From positions 1 through 34,711 of IMG/VR virus record IMGVR_UViG_3300042879_002956: a DNA stretch of 34,711 nucleotides. One strand, given 5' to 3'. The DNA is from a virus. The notes under the pieces are model-generated. The model searched no databases and was not told the DNA's origin. It saw only the letters and a list, made by a program, of their open reading frames with translations. The position numbers and the translations under genes are program-made. The first letter of the stretch is position 1. Every line of letters begins with the position of its first letter. Below are positions 24,407-29,836 of the stretch, piece after piece.

Positions 24407-25268
24407 TTTGAAGCCTTATCAACTGTTGCTGCAGGTAGTCAAGTCTTTCCTCGCCTTTTGCTTCCTGGCTTGTCGTCATGCGGCCAGTGTCGAGCGCTAG
24501 TGCGATCTTGTTTTGATTCTGAGCGAAGGTTTCAAAATCGTGGGCTTTGGTCAGAAACCAAGAATCGTTCATCTGGCAATAGGCCGAGATCAGTTCACAT
24601 GCCCGCTCGATTGCCACCGACGCTAGGTAGCGTTTGATTCCTCCGAGCGTCTTGCCATCGAGGAATGGTCGCGTTCCCTGCCCGTAACGTTTTGCGTAAG
24701 CTGCCACGTATGCGGCGATGAACTTACCCGACAAATTCGGTTGGACCGAATCGGGATTCGTGTCGTTTGCGTTAGCAAACGTTTCTTGTTTTTTTGAGCG
24801 AGAGTGAGAGGGAGAGTAAGAGCTAGAGTTAGAGTAAGAGTAAGAGGGTTGGGTTTGCTTCGTTTTGCTTGGTGTTTGCTTGGCGTTTGCTTGGATGGTA
24901 TCTGACTCTTTTTGTCTCTCTTTAAATTGACCAGATTCGTCTCTTATAAGACTCTCAGACGCCTTTACTCCACCTTTGCGCCCCGCTTCAATTCGAGCAG
25001 ATAACCAACCAAGATGGTCTTCGGCGCCAGACAAATACACCCCTTCTTCAGTCACTTTTGCCAACCCAACTTCAAGCAGTTTGTCGGCATCTTTTAGACA
25101 GTCAAAAATGGTTTTTGGGACTAATTTTTTGTCGCGGTAGTATTGTTGTGCAACGCGTACGGCTTCAAAAAAAACGCCCGTTGCATAAGCTGCTGACCCT
25201 AGCTTTTCACCTAAAAGTGTTCGTCTTGGATCGCTCCACCATTTGTCTTCAATATTGATTCTCGGCAT
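24390..25268 (-). CDS. Replication initiator / replisome organiser-like
   Basis: This 292-residue protein has an N-terminal winged-helix-like region (~1-95: EKLGSAAYATGVFFEAVRVA then LLEVGLAKVTEEGVYLSG), as in phage replisome organisers. A disordered linker (~100-175) contains a hexamer-encoded Ser/Tyr tract (YSYSNSSSYSPSHSRS). The C-terminal helical region (~180-265, IKRYLASVAIERACELISAY) could bind the helicase or loader. It is the first gene on the minus strand after the divergent control region. GGGG precedes the ATG. The linker DNA carries repeats that may be the origin, as in lambda O. Family membership is inferred from layout. Confidence 0.55.
   Translation of the reverse strand: MPRINIEDKWWSDPRRTLLGEKLGSAAYATGVFFEAVRVAQQYYRDKKLVPKTIFDCLKDADKLLEVGLAKVTEEGVYLSGAEDHLGWLSARIEAGRKGGVKASESLIRDESGQFKERQKESDTIQANAKQTPSKTKQTQPSYSYSNSSSYSPSHSRSKKQETFANANDTNPDSVQPNLSGKFIAAYVAAYAKRYGQGTRPFLDGKTLGGIKRYLASVAIERACELISAYCQMNDSWFLTKAHDFETFAQNQNKIALALDTGRMTTSQEAKGEERLDYLQQQLIRLQNGLQS
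24735..24892. repeat. Candidate replication origin: iterons and inverted repeats
   Basis: Within the initiator gene, four GTTTGCTT-like units start at 24853, 24862 (GTTTTGCTT), 24874 and 24885; their TTTGCTT cores are 10-11 bp apart, about one helical turn. The same GTTTGC core occurs in a perfect inverted repeat, CGTTTGC GTTA GCAAACG (24764-24781). A second inverted repeat, ATTCGG TTGGA CCGAAT, lies at 24735-24751. Between them are about 50 bp of GAGNNA hexamers (24799-24848). The layout recalls the lambda origin inside gene O. Because the repeats also encode a low-complexity linker, replication function is unproved. Confidence 0.5.
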
Positions 25269-25292
25269 AGTTTTCCCCTTTTTTGTTTGACG

Positions 25293-25386
25293 GGGAACAT
25301 CGCTTCAGGCATCAAGAATCTTGAGTACAAATCATTGCGATTTCTTTCTTGCCCGAAGTAATGTTCCCGCATTCTTCGGGTTTTTT
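25293..25386 (+). promoter_or_regulatory. Candidate antiterminator/terminator switch in divergent region
   Basis: Segment A (25293-25310) can pair with segment B (25351-25368) through 16 of 18 positions including one G-U. Segment B also supplies the 5' arm of a terminator whose 3' arm is 25370-25380 followed by six T. The two structures cannot coexist, as in transcription attenuators. Between A and B lie two short inverted repeats, TCAAG AAT CTTGA (25312-25324) and AAATC ATTGC GATTT (25329-25343), which could be protein-binding sites. No convincing promoter was found upstream on the plus strand (a TTGACG at 25287 lacks a -10). Confidence 0.45.
25352..25386 (+). terminator. Rho-independent terminator in the divergent region
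   Basis: CCCGAAG pairs with CTTCGGG, and after a bulged T, AATG pairs with CATT, giving an 11 bp stem with a six-base loop. Six T then ATTT follow on the plus strand. It stands before the first plus-strand gene, so it would stop a short leader transcript unless it is bypassed. Confidence 0.7.
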
Positions 25387-25439
25387 ATTTCCATATTTTC
25401 CGATCAATGTAAAACTGAAGTTACCGTGACGACGGAGAA

Positions 25440-25625
25440 ATGGAGCCATATATGGAATACAAAATTAAAGAACCAAGTCTGAAAAAGGGCAATCAAAAGG
25501 ACGCATCCGCGTACAGCGAAAAGGTCGCTTCGGTTGCTCCGCGCAAGTCTGCTCCCCTCGATGCTAAGGGGCAAACGGGCAAAAAAGATGAGAGCCCGTA
25601 TAAAGAGCATTGCAAAGATGAATAA
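25440..25625 (+). CDS. 61-residue basic peptide, unknown
   Basis: This 61-residue Lys/Glu/Ser-rich peptide (MEPYMEYKIKEPSLKKGNQK onward, ending YKEHCKDE) looks disordered. Two ATG codons are possible. The first has GGAG four bases before it; the second, four codons on, has GGAG six bases before it. It is followed by a strong terminator, so it could be a self-contained transcription unit under the leader switch. No family is recognised. It may be a host-takeover or DNA-mimic-type peptide, but nothing in the sequence shows that. Confidence 0.5.
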   Translation: MEPYMEYKIKEPSLKKGNQKDASAYSEKVASVAPRKSAPLDAKGQTGKKDESPYKEHCKDE

Positions 25626-25660
25626 GCGCTTTTAGCGTCGTCTTTGCAGAGATGCCATGG

Positions 25661-25695
25661 GAGGGGTAGGAATTGGGGCCTATCCCTCTTTTTTT
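25661..25695 (+). terminator. Strong rho-independent terminator
   Basis: GAGGGGTAGG and CCTATCCCTC form a 10 bp stem with one G-U pair around an eight-base loop, followed by seven T. It ends the short transcription unit of the 61-residue peptide, 35 bases after its stop codon, and isolates it from the following early genes. Confidence 0.85.
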
Positions 25696-25697
25696 GC

Positions 25698-25726
25698 TTT
25701 ACACTGTCCGACAATTAATTTAACAA
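25698..25726 (+). promoter_or_regulatory. Candidate promoter for the early operon
   Basis: TTTACA (one mismatch to TTGACA) and TAACAA (three mismatches to TATAAT) are separated by 17 bases, immediately after the terminator. A start six to seven bases beyond would fall on the ATG of the SSB-like gene, giving a leaderless message, which fits the absence of a Shine-Dalgarno there. The weak -10 lowers confidence. Confidence 0.4.
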
Positions 25727-25732
25727 ACCGTC

Positions 25733-26092
25733 ATGTCACAGAATAAAGTTCATCGCATCCGTGTGGATGGTCTTGATCGAAGTAAATTTGAAGGGCGTTA
25801 CGTTGCCATGCTTGCGCTCGATCACGCCGCCGATTCTAAGCGGTTTTGGGTGAGTGAGAAACAGAAGAACTGTCTTGAGAAGAACCTCGACTCAATCACC
25901 CTCTTTGCTGCATTCGATTACAGCAATACGGAGAAAGGCCCGCGTTTCATTTGGGCGTCTAGTGACCGTGGCTGGCTGACTAAGGCGTTTATTGAGTCCC
26001 CCCCTCGCCCGAAGCCTGACCCTGTCAAAACTCACGTTGTAGAGGCTGTAGTACCCGCTGTTACCTGGACTGACGAGGATATCCCGTTTTGA
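25733..26092 (+). CDS. Candidate single-stranded DNA-binding protein (SSB-type tail)
   Basis: This 119-residue protein ends TWTDEDIPF. An acidic run ending Asp-Ile-Pro-Phe is the hallmark of bacterial SSB tails, which recruit repair and replication proteins. The N-terminal ~85 residues (NKVHRIRVDGLDRSKFEGRY, RFWVSEKQKN) could be a small beta barrel but do not match classical SSB sequence, and a Pro-rich linker (ESPPRPKPDPV) precedes the tail. The gene sits just before an ERF recombinase, a natural partner on single-stranded DNA. No ribosome-binding site is visible. Its stop overlaps the TTG start of the next gene. Confidence 0.6.
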   Translation: MSQNKVHRIRVDGLDRSKFEGRYVAMLALDHAADSKRFWVSEKQKNCLEKNLDSITLFAAFDYSNTEKGPRFIWASSDRGWLTKAFIESPPRPKPDPVKTHVVEAVVPAVTWTDEDIPF

Positions 26093-26280
26093 AAGTGCAA
26101 ATCGACATTGAGAAGTTTCCCCGTGCCGCAACCAAAGACCGGATGATCTCGTTTCGCCTTACTGAGGCGGAATACTCGGCTTTGAAAACCTACGATAAAA
26201 ACGTCTCGCGAACCGTTCGCGCCTTGATCGCTCAGTTTTGCGAAGAAGTAAGAAAGGCTAAATTCAAATGGAGCAAATAG
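26089..26280 (+). CDS. Ribbon-helix-helix-like small DNA-binding protein
   Basis: This 63-residue protein starts at TTG inside the previous stop (TTGA); a GTG two codons on is an alternative. It has a ribbon-like strand followed by two helices (MISFRLTEAEYSALKTYD, then VSRTVRALIAQFCEEVRK), the pattern of Arc/CopG-type ribbon-helix-helix proteins. Such proteins usually bind operators as dimers, and the two inverted repeats in the divergent region are possible targets. It is the only clear regulator-like gene seen. Confidence 0.5.
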   Translation: MKVQIDIEKFPRAATKDRMISFRLTEAEYSALKTYDKNVSRTVRALIAQFCEEVRKAKFKWSK

Positions 26281-26867
26281 ACAAATTGGCGCTAGCGCTT
26301 ATCGCCGCTCAATCTCGCATGAAGCCCGCCGTTAAGAGCGCGGTAAACCCGTTTCATAAGTCCCGATATGCTGACCTCGAATCAGTATGGGAGTCAGTCA
26401 GTCAGGTACTCGCCGAACATGGGCTAGGTATTAGCCAAACGTTTCGCTGTGATGGTGAGCTTCCCATTCTAGTGACCCGACTCATTCACACGTCCGGGCA
26501 ACAGTTGATCTCCGAAATTCCCGTCATCGCTGCGAAAAAGGACCCGCAGGGCTACGGTTCCGCAATTACTTATTTTCGGCGCTATGCGCTACAGGCTATT
26601 CTTTCGCTAGTCACGACAGACGATGATGGCGAAGGCGCATCTGAGCGCGTTCAACATTCATCGAATGATTATCAACTAGTTAAGGGACCATTTAAAGGGC
26701 GCACCATTGGCTCATTGACCACGGATGAGCTTCGCAGCCTAGTCGATTCCGTCGATAATCATTGCCGCGAGCAAAAGACCGCTCTAGTCAACCTTCCGCA
26801 AGACACTCAAGAAACTTATTGGAAGGTTCGCGCTGAGATAACAAAAAGGCAGGGAAATGATAAGTAA
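26268..26867 (+). CDS. ERF-family single-strand annealing recombinase
   Basis: This 199-residue protein shows the ERF signature in its first ~125 residues: SAVNPFHKSRYADLESVWE, LAEHGLGISQTF, KKDPQGYGSAITYFRRYALQ and TTDDDGEGA. ERF proteins anneal complementary single strands and circularise or repair phage DNA, as first known from P22 Erf. The C-terminal ~65 residues contain GPFKGRTIGSLTTDELRSLV, which resembles small add-on modules seen in related phage proteins. AAAGG lies 10 bases before the ATG. It overlaps the preceding gene by 13 bases and sits beside the SSB-like gene. Confidence 0.9.
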   Translation: MEQIDKLALALIAAQSRMKPAVKSAVNPFHKSRYADLESVWESVSQVLAEHGLGISQTFRCDGELPILVTRLIHTSGQQLISEIPVIAAKKDPQGYGSAITYFRRYALQAILSLVTTDDDGEGASERVQHSSNDYQLVKGPFKGRTIGSLTTDELRSLVDSVDNHCREQKTALVNLPQDTQETYWKVRAEITKRQGNDK

Positions 26868-27171
26868 GTGTCCCAAGTGCGGTTCTATTGGCTATGATCC
26901 CATTTTGCTCCGCTGTAGAGCATGTAAGGTCGTAGCCAATGGGCCGCTAGTTTCATACGCTTGGCGGCATTTTTGGGCGAATCGGATAGTCGCTCAATTG
27001 CTAGGGGGGGCGCGCATTGGACACGTTGCCCCTCCTAGTGCCAGCGTCTATGATCCGATCACAGGCTATCCGAGCGCGACCGATCGTTATGTCGCAAAGC
27101 TTGAAGCGCAAGATCGCGCGGACATGGAACGAGTTATTGCTGAGACGGCTAGGTACTTTTACAGCGACTAA
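26857..27171 (+). CDS. Zinc-ribbon-like protein
   Basis: This 104-residue protein has CPKCG at residues 5-9 and CRAC at 20-23, a C4 zinc-ribbon arrangement. A mixed region follows (YAWRHFWANRIVAQLLGGAR), then a charged C-terminal helix (DRYVAKLEAQDRADMERVI). It overlaps the ERF gene by 11 bases, with AGGGAA before the ATG. Function is unknown. Small zinc-ribbon proteins next to recombinases may bind DNA or regulate. Confidence 0.6.
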   Translation: MISKCPKCGSIGYDPILLRCRACKVVANGPLVSYAWRHFWANRIVAQLLGGARIGHVAPPSASVYDPITGYPSATDRYVAKLEAQDRADMERVIAETARYFYSD

Positions 27172-27182
27172 AAATAAAGAAT

Positions 27183-27257
27183 TCCGGGGTAGTTCAACGG
27201 TAGAACGTTCGGCTGTTTCCCGAAGTGTTGGTGGTTCGAGTCCGCCCCCCGGAGCCA
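27183..27257 (+). tRNA. tRNA-Asn (anticodon GTT)
   Basis: The cloverleaf is acceptor TCCGGGG/CCCCGGA, D-arm GTTC AACGGTA GAAC, anticodon arm TTCGG CTGTTTC CCGAA and T-arm GGTGG TTCGAGT CCGCC (one G-U), with discriminator G and an encoded CCA. The anticodon GTT reads Asn codons. Position 37 is T, where most tRNA-Asn have a purine, so decoding efficiency could be altered. It lies between two early genes on the same strand. Confidence 0.88.
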
Positions 27258-27284
27258 ATAACTGAATGTTTTTAAGGGGGAACA

Positions 27285-27530
27285 ATGGAAAAGCTAAAAA
27301 CCGATCACGCACCTATTGTGCAACGTCTGATCGAAATTGATCCAGACAGACTGATTGAACTAGGGCACCGAATTAAAGCCGCCGCGATGGATTCGGCGTT
27401 TCCCGGTGACACAATCATTATGCCGTTTACTGATGCGTTATCGCTTGTTTACCATCCGGACCGAGAATTCTGTAAACCCAACCATAAGCTCGGTGACCAA
27501 AACCCAAAACTAACGGACTCACTTAGTTAA
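27285..27530 (+). CDS. Small early protein, unknown
   Basis: This 81-residue protein (MEKLKTDHAPIVQRLIEIDP onward, containing DTIIMPFTDALSLVYHPDRE) has a helical N-terminus and a polar C-terminus ending KLTDSLS. I recognise no family. AAGGGGG precedes the ATG. Its stop overlaps the start of a 22-residue membrane peptide as TAATG, linking it to the following genes. Confidence 0.6.
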   Translation: MEKLKTDHAPIVQRLIEIDPDRLIELGHRIKAAAMDSAFPGDTIIMPFTDALSLVYHPDREFCKPNHKLGDQNPKLTDSLS

Positions 27531-27544
27531 TGGCCTTGGGTTTT
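27499..27544 (+). terminator. Weak hairpin at the 3' end of the 81-residue gene
   Basis: AAAACCCAA pairs with TTGGGTTTT, with an inner AACTAA/TTAGTT stem. It overlaps the end of the coding region and the first codons of the membrane peptide, and is followed by ATTTGG. It is AT-rich and could modulate coupling as easily as terminate. Confidence 0.3.
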
Positions 27545-27598
27545 ATTTGGGTTGTAGGGGCAGTCCTTTTGTTTGTCTTTATCAGGGGCACTAAATGA
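27530..27598 (+). CDS. 22-residue single-pass membrane micro-protein
   Basis: The frame MALGFIWVVGAVLLFVFIRG plus TK is flanked by two overlapping codons: its ATG shares a base with the upstream stop (TAATG) and its stop shares bases with the next ATG (ATGA). Eighteen of its first 19 residues are hydrophobic or small, one membrane span, followed by a basic end that should stay in the cytoplasm. Double coupling strongly suggests translation. The function is unknown; inhibitory or lysis-modulating roles are possible. Confidence 0.55.
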   Translation: MALGFIWVVGAVLLFVFIRGTK

Positions 27599-27849
27599 CA
27601 ATATTCAAACAAGCGCTTTTTCATTTCGGTGAAGGACACCAAATTCTAAAAGCTATTGAAGAGCTTGGTGAATTGTCAGTTGAACTTGCACGTTTCAAAC
27701 GATGTCCCGATAATATAATCGAATGCATTGATGAGATTGCCGATTGTTACATTATGCTTGCGCAATTGCGCGAGGTTTTCGGAACAGATCGAATCGATCA
27801 ACGGATTGTTGAAAAAACCGAGCGCTTGAAACGAATGATTGAAGCTTAG
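27595..27849 (+). CDS. MazG-like nucleotide pyrophosphohydrolase
   Basis: This 84-residue all-helical protein has IEELGEL (residues 21-27, supplying EExxE) and DEIADCYIML (46-55, supplying ExxD), the metal-binding acidic motifs of MazG-type pyrophosphohydrolases. These enzymes hydrolyse nucleoside triphosphates, and phage versions may lower ppGpp or clean nucleotide pools. It is shorter than host MazG but normal for phage single-domain forms. AGGGG lies six bases before the ATG. Confidence 0.75.
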   Translation: MTIFKQALFHFGEGHQILKAIEELGELSVELARFKRCPDNIIECIDEIADCYIMLAQLREVFGTDRIDQRIVEKTERLKRMIEA

Positions 27850-27859
27850 AGGGGGGGCT

Positions 27860-28018
27860 ATGCCATTAAAAAAGGGAGTTTCTCAAAAAACCGTCAGCAA
27901 AAACATCAGCGAGTTAATCACCGCTGGCAGACCGCAAAAGCAAGCCATCGCCATCGCTCTAGCCACAAAACGGGAATCGATCAGGAAATGGAAAAACAAC
28001 CGAAAAAGCCAGAAGTGA
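27860..28018 (+). CDS. 52-residue basic protein resembling DUF6496-type peptides
   Basis: This 52-residue gene follows a strong AGAGGGGGG ribosome-binding site. The sequence KKGVSQKTVSKNISELITAG RP..QKQAIAIAL matches the pattern of small phage and bacterial proteins that share K.GYSQKTISKNI...GRPQKQAVAIAL. It continues with a basic tail (ESIRKWKNNRKSQK). It overlaps the next gene by 31 bases in another frame. Function is unknown. Confidence 0.65.
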   Translation: MPLKKGVSQKTVSKNISELITAGRPQKQAIAIALATKRESIRKWKNNRKSQK

Positions 28019-28230
28019 GAGACCCTGTTCCGTTTGTTAATAACTTCAGTCTTTGCGAAGGCGGGTGTGGAAAAAAAGTAAATAATTCTCACAACAAATG
28101 CATGGACTGTCGCCGATCAACTTGTAAATCGTGCGGAAAACAGTTTCTCGTTAACAGAGGGCTGATTGATCGTTGCGGTCCTTGCCGCTCAAAGTATCAA
28201 AAACGATCACAACATCTTGAAGGGATCTAG
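27988..28230 (+). CDS. Cys-rich zinc-ribbon protein
   Basis: This 80-residue protein has Cys pairs CEGGCGKKV, CMDCRRSTCKSCG and CGPCRSK, enough for two zinc sites. The middle CKSCGKQF...CGPC is a classic treble-clef/zinc-ribbon layout. AGGA sits just before the ATG. The 3' 80 bp overlaps, on the opposite strand, the end of the VRR-NUC gene. Its role is unknown. Confidence 0.55.
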   Translation: MEKQPKKPEVRDPVPFVNNFSLCEGGCGKKVNNSHNKCMDCRRSTCKSCGKQFLVNRGLIDRCGPCRSKYQKRSQHLEGI

Positions 28231-28597
28231 CCACCATGCAGATCGCGCCTAGGTTCGCCATTTGCTGCAAAAATTGTTGTTGCTCTGGACTGACTCGCCC
28301 CTTTGCACTCTTTACCTCAATGCAAAGCATCTTTTGATTCCAAATTCCTAAAATATCGGATGATCCTTTTTCGCTAAACTTGCTTCGGTCTTTTCGATAA
28401 ACGCCCTTAGTTGGATCGTAAACGCCCATGGATTTATTTTTCCACGCTTTACATCCCTTTTGCAGATTAAGCCAACCGAGAATCTGCTGTTCAATTTCGC
28501 GTTCTGATAGCATCAATTTTGTTTTCAATTCGTTCAAGTCTCCGTGCAATTTCAGTTTGGCGCTCGCGAGCGATTTCTTTAGTTTCGAAGGTTTCAT
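28151..28597 (-). CDS. VRR-NUC domain nuclease
   Basis: This 148-residue protein carries the VRR-NUC/PD-(D/E)XK pattern: Glu35 region SEREIEQQ, KGSSDILGIW with Asp81, and CIEVKSAKGRVSPEQQQFLQ with Glu94-x-Lys96, then LGAICMVARSLQDVV. Phage enzymes of this type act as Holliday-junction or replication-associated nucleases. The first ATG overlaps the upstream membrane protein by about 100 bases; ATG at codon 29 (start 28513) is an alternative with no clear ribosome-binding site. It lies at the far end of the late operon and is convergent with the early block. Confidence 0.8.
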   Translation of the reverse strand: MKPSKLKKSLASAKLKLHGDLNELKTKLMLSEREIEQQILGWLNLQKGCKAWKNKSMGVYDPTKGVYRKDRSKFSEKGSSDILGIWNQKMLCIEVKSAKGRVSPEQQQFLQQMANLGAICMVARSLQDVVIVFDTLSGKDRNDQSALC

Positions 28598-28691
28598 AAC
28601 TCCAACTCACTAGTGCCATTGCGCCTGCAATCATCGCAGAAATTCCACCCAGCCACGGCCCTAAACTTTTGATGATTTCATCATTAATCAT
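28491..28691 (-). CDS. Small membrane protein with coiled-coil, lysis-associated
   Basis: This 66-residue protein (chosen start) has one hydrophobic segment (LGGISAMIAGAMALVSWSY) and a charged helical C-terminus (ARERQTEIARRLERIENKID). The start at the fourth codon of a longer frame was preferred because it overlaps the upstream stop as ATGA. One span followed by a coiled-coil resembles an inner-membrane spanin, and the lipoprotein-type gene lies upstream, a possible spanin pair; orientation is unproved. A holin-associated protein is the alternative. Confidence 0.5.
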   Translation of the reverse strand: MINDEIIKSLGPWLGGISAMIAGAMALVSWSYETFETKEIARERQTEIARRLERIENKIDAIRTRN

Positions 28692-28927
28692 CGCGAACAT
28701 TTCTCTTTGATGTAAGTGACTAACGTTTGAAAATCATTATTTGACAGACACGCGTAATTATTCGCCTGGTCTAACGGAAGGACAAAAGATGAACCATCGG
28801 GCCTACCGCATTGCAATTCCTGCAGGTCAGAATCGATCAAACAAATTGTCACTGCTGGCCCAGCACCCCTGCAGGAGAGTAACAAACTACAAACGGCGAA
28901 TAAGCTGAGATATTTGAACCGCTGCAT
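28688..28927 (-). CDS. Short lipoprotein, possible outer-membrane spanin
   Basis: This 79-residue protein has a signal peptide with a lipobox: MQRFKYLSLFAVCSLLLSC, with Cys19 as the lipidation site. The longer frame starts 28 codons earlier, but this ATG has AGGAG seven bases before it and gives a proper signal peptide, so it is preferred. The mature part (CRGAGPAVTICLIDSDLQEL, then four more Cys residues) is small. Lipoproteins in lysis clusters often act as outer-membrane spanins, though typical ones are Pro-rich, which this is not. Confidence 0.55.
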   Translation of the reverse strand: MQRFKYLSLFAVCSLLLSCRGAGPAVTICLIDSDLQELQCGRPDGSSFVLPLDQANNYACLSNNDFQTLVTYIKEKCSR

Positions 28928-29108
28928 CTTTTCGCTCCTGTGGGGTTTTGGCTTCACGGGCCTTCTTGAATGTTTCGGATGCATCCAGAAGGAAGGTGGC
29001 TGGATCATCACCGAAATTAGATTTCATCCAAGCTGCGATCTCGGTCATGAGGCTGACCAGGGCGGGAATCGCTTTCAATAAGGATAAAAGACCCGTGAAG
29101 AAAGCCAT
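28887..29108 (-). CDS. Amphipathic helical small protein, holin-like candidate
   Basis: This 73-residue protein starts with an amphipathic or membrane-interacting helix (MAFFTGLLSLLKAIPALVSL). A charged region follows (FLLDASETFKKAREAKTPQE). It lies between the 65-residue membrane protein and the lipoprotein, overlapping the latter by about 40 bases. Small proteins of this kind in lysis clusters may be holins or antiholins; the hydrophobicity is modest, so this is a guess. Confidence 0.45.
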   Translation of the reverse strand: MAFFTGLLSLLKAIPALVSLMTEIAAWMKSNFGDDPATFLLDASETFKKAREAKTPQERKDAAVQISQLIRRL

Positions 29109-29114
29109 CTTTAA

Positions 29115-29312
29115 TTATTCTTGAGGTGGTAGTTTTGGTTTACGCGAAAACTTGCTCAACCACTCAATTGCGCCTTGCAACGCTTTTTCCGGTTGCTCAC
29201 CAGGAATCAAAAGAGCAATCCCCATGATTCCGCTTAGTACTGCGACCAAAGCAGAAATGACATCCGGCCCATGAGCAATACACCACTTCACAATCTCTAC
29301 TAGCTTTTCCAT
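29115..29312 (-). CDS. Putative holin
   Basis: This 65-residue protein has one strong hydrophobic segment (VISALVAVLSGIMGIALLIP, residues ~18-37), preceded by a polar/amphipathic N-terminus and followed by a basic C-terminus (FSRKPKLPPQE). The ATG overlaps the endolysin stop as TAATG. A short membrane protein beside the endolysin is the usual holin position; one segment fits a small class III or pinholin-like form. No experimental homologue is named. Confidence 0.55.
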   Translation of the reverse strand: MEKLVEIVKWCIAHGPDVISALVAVLSGIMGIALLIPGEQPEKALQGAIEWLSKFSRKPKLPPQE

Positions 29313-29821
29313 TATCCCCCCCTTACCGCTTCAATTGCGGCTAAATTGTCTAAGACTTTTTCCACGTAGTCTTGATTCTTGTACTTGCCTTGAATCGTCT
29401 TGATCGCACTGCCTGCATTGTACGCGGCAAAAATATCAGCCTTGTCCTTATATTTTTTAGCCAATCGTTTTAAAAGTAAACAAGCGTATTTAAAATTTAT
29501 GGCAGGGTCTAAAAGCTGTAAAATTGAGCCATTTAGTCCGAATTCTCGCGCGACCGCACCCATCAATTGCATGTAACCCCAAGACGACATTTGAAGCATC
29601 ATTTCTGTCGTTTCTGTAATGCGTGCTTGGGCTGCTGACTTTTTTACCTCAAATAACCATTTATAATCTTTTTCAAATCGGCACGCATAACGATCACCCG
29701 CGCTCTCAGTGAGTGCGATTGCCGCAATGACATTTTCGGGGATACCCGACGCATCCGATGCGTCTTCGATTTCATCCCACGGTAGAGCCATGATTGCGCG
29801 TGTGAGCGTTACGTGTACCAC
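29312..29821 (-). CDS. Endolysin, soluble lytic transglycosylase type
   Basis: This 169-residue protein shows the SLT/GEWL fold markers: catalytic Glu39 in IALTESAG, SSWGYMQLMG (79-88) and FAAYNAGSA (131-139). These enzymes cleave peptidoglycan between MurNAc and GlcNAc. The frame opens at GTG; ATG at codon 11 is an alternative, and neither has a clear ribosome-binding site. There is no signal peptide, so release would need a holin. It follows the ejection-type proteins and leads the lysis genes. A virion-associated transglycosylase is the main alternative. Confidence 0.85.
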   Translation of the reverse strand: MVHVTLTRAIMALPWDEIEDASDASGIPENVIAAIALTESAGDRYACRFEKDYKWLFEVKKSAAQARITETTEMMLQMSSWGYMQLMGAVAREFGLNGSILQLLDPAINFKYACLLLKRLAKKYKDKADIFAAYNAGSAIKTIQGKYKNQDYVEKVLDNLAAIEAVRGG

Positions 29822-29836
29822 ACAATCAGTCTGAGG

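Noticed and set aside
24799-24848. GAGNNA hexamer run considered as a CRISPR-like or satellite array
   Set aside because: Units are only six bases, imperfect and lie inside a coding linker; there are no spacers. It is kept only as part of the possible origin.
25493-25714. A 73-codon minus-strand frame opposite the 61-residue peptide
   Set aside because: It runs across a strong plus-strand terminator and has no ribosome-binding site; the plus-strand peptide has better signals.
27017-27265. An 82-codon plus-strand frame running through the tRNA-Asn
   Set aside because: It crosses a clear tRNA gene and ends with the typical peptide produced by translating a tRNA T-arm; it overlaps a better supported gene in another frame.
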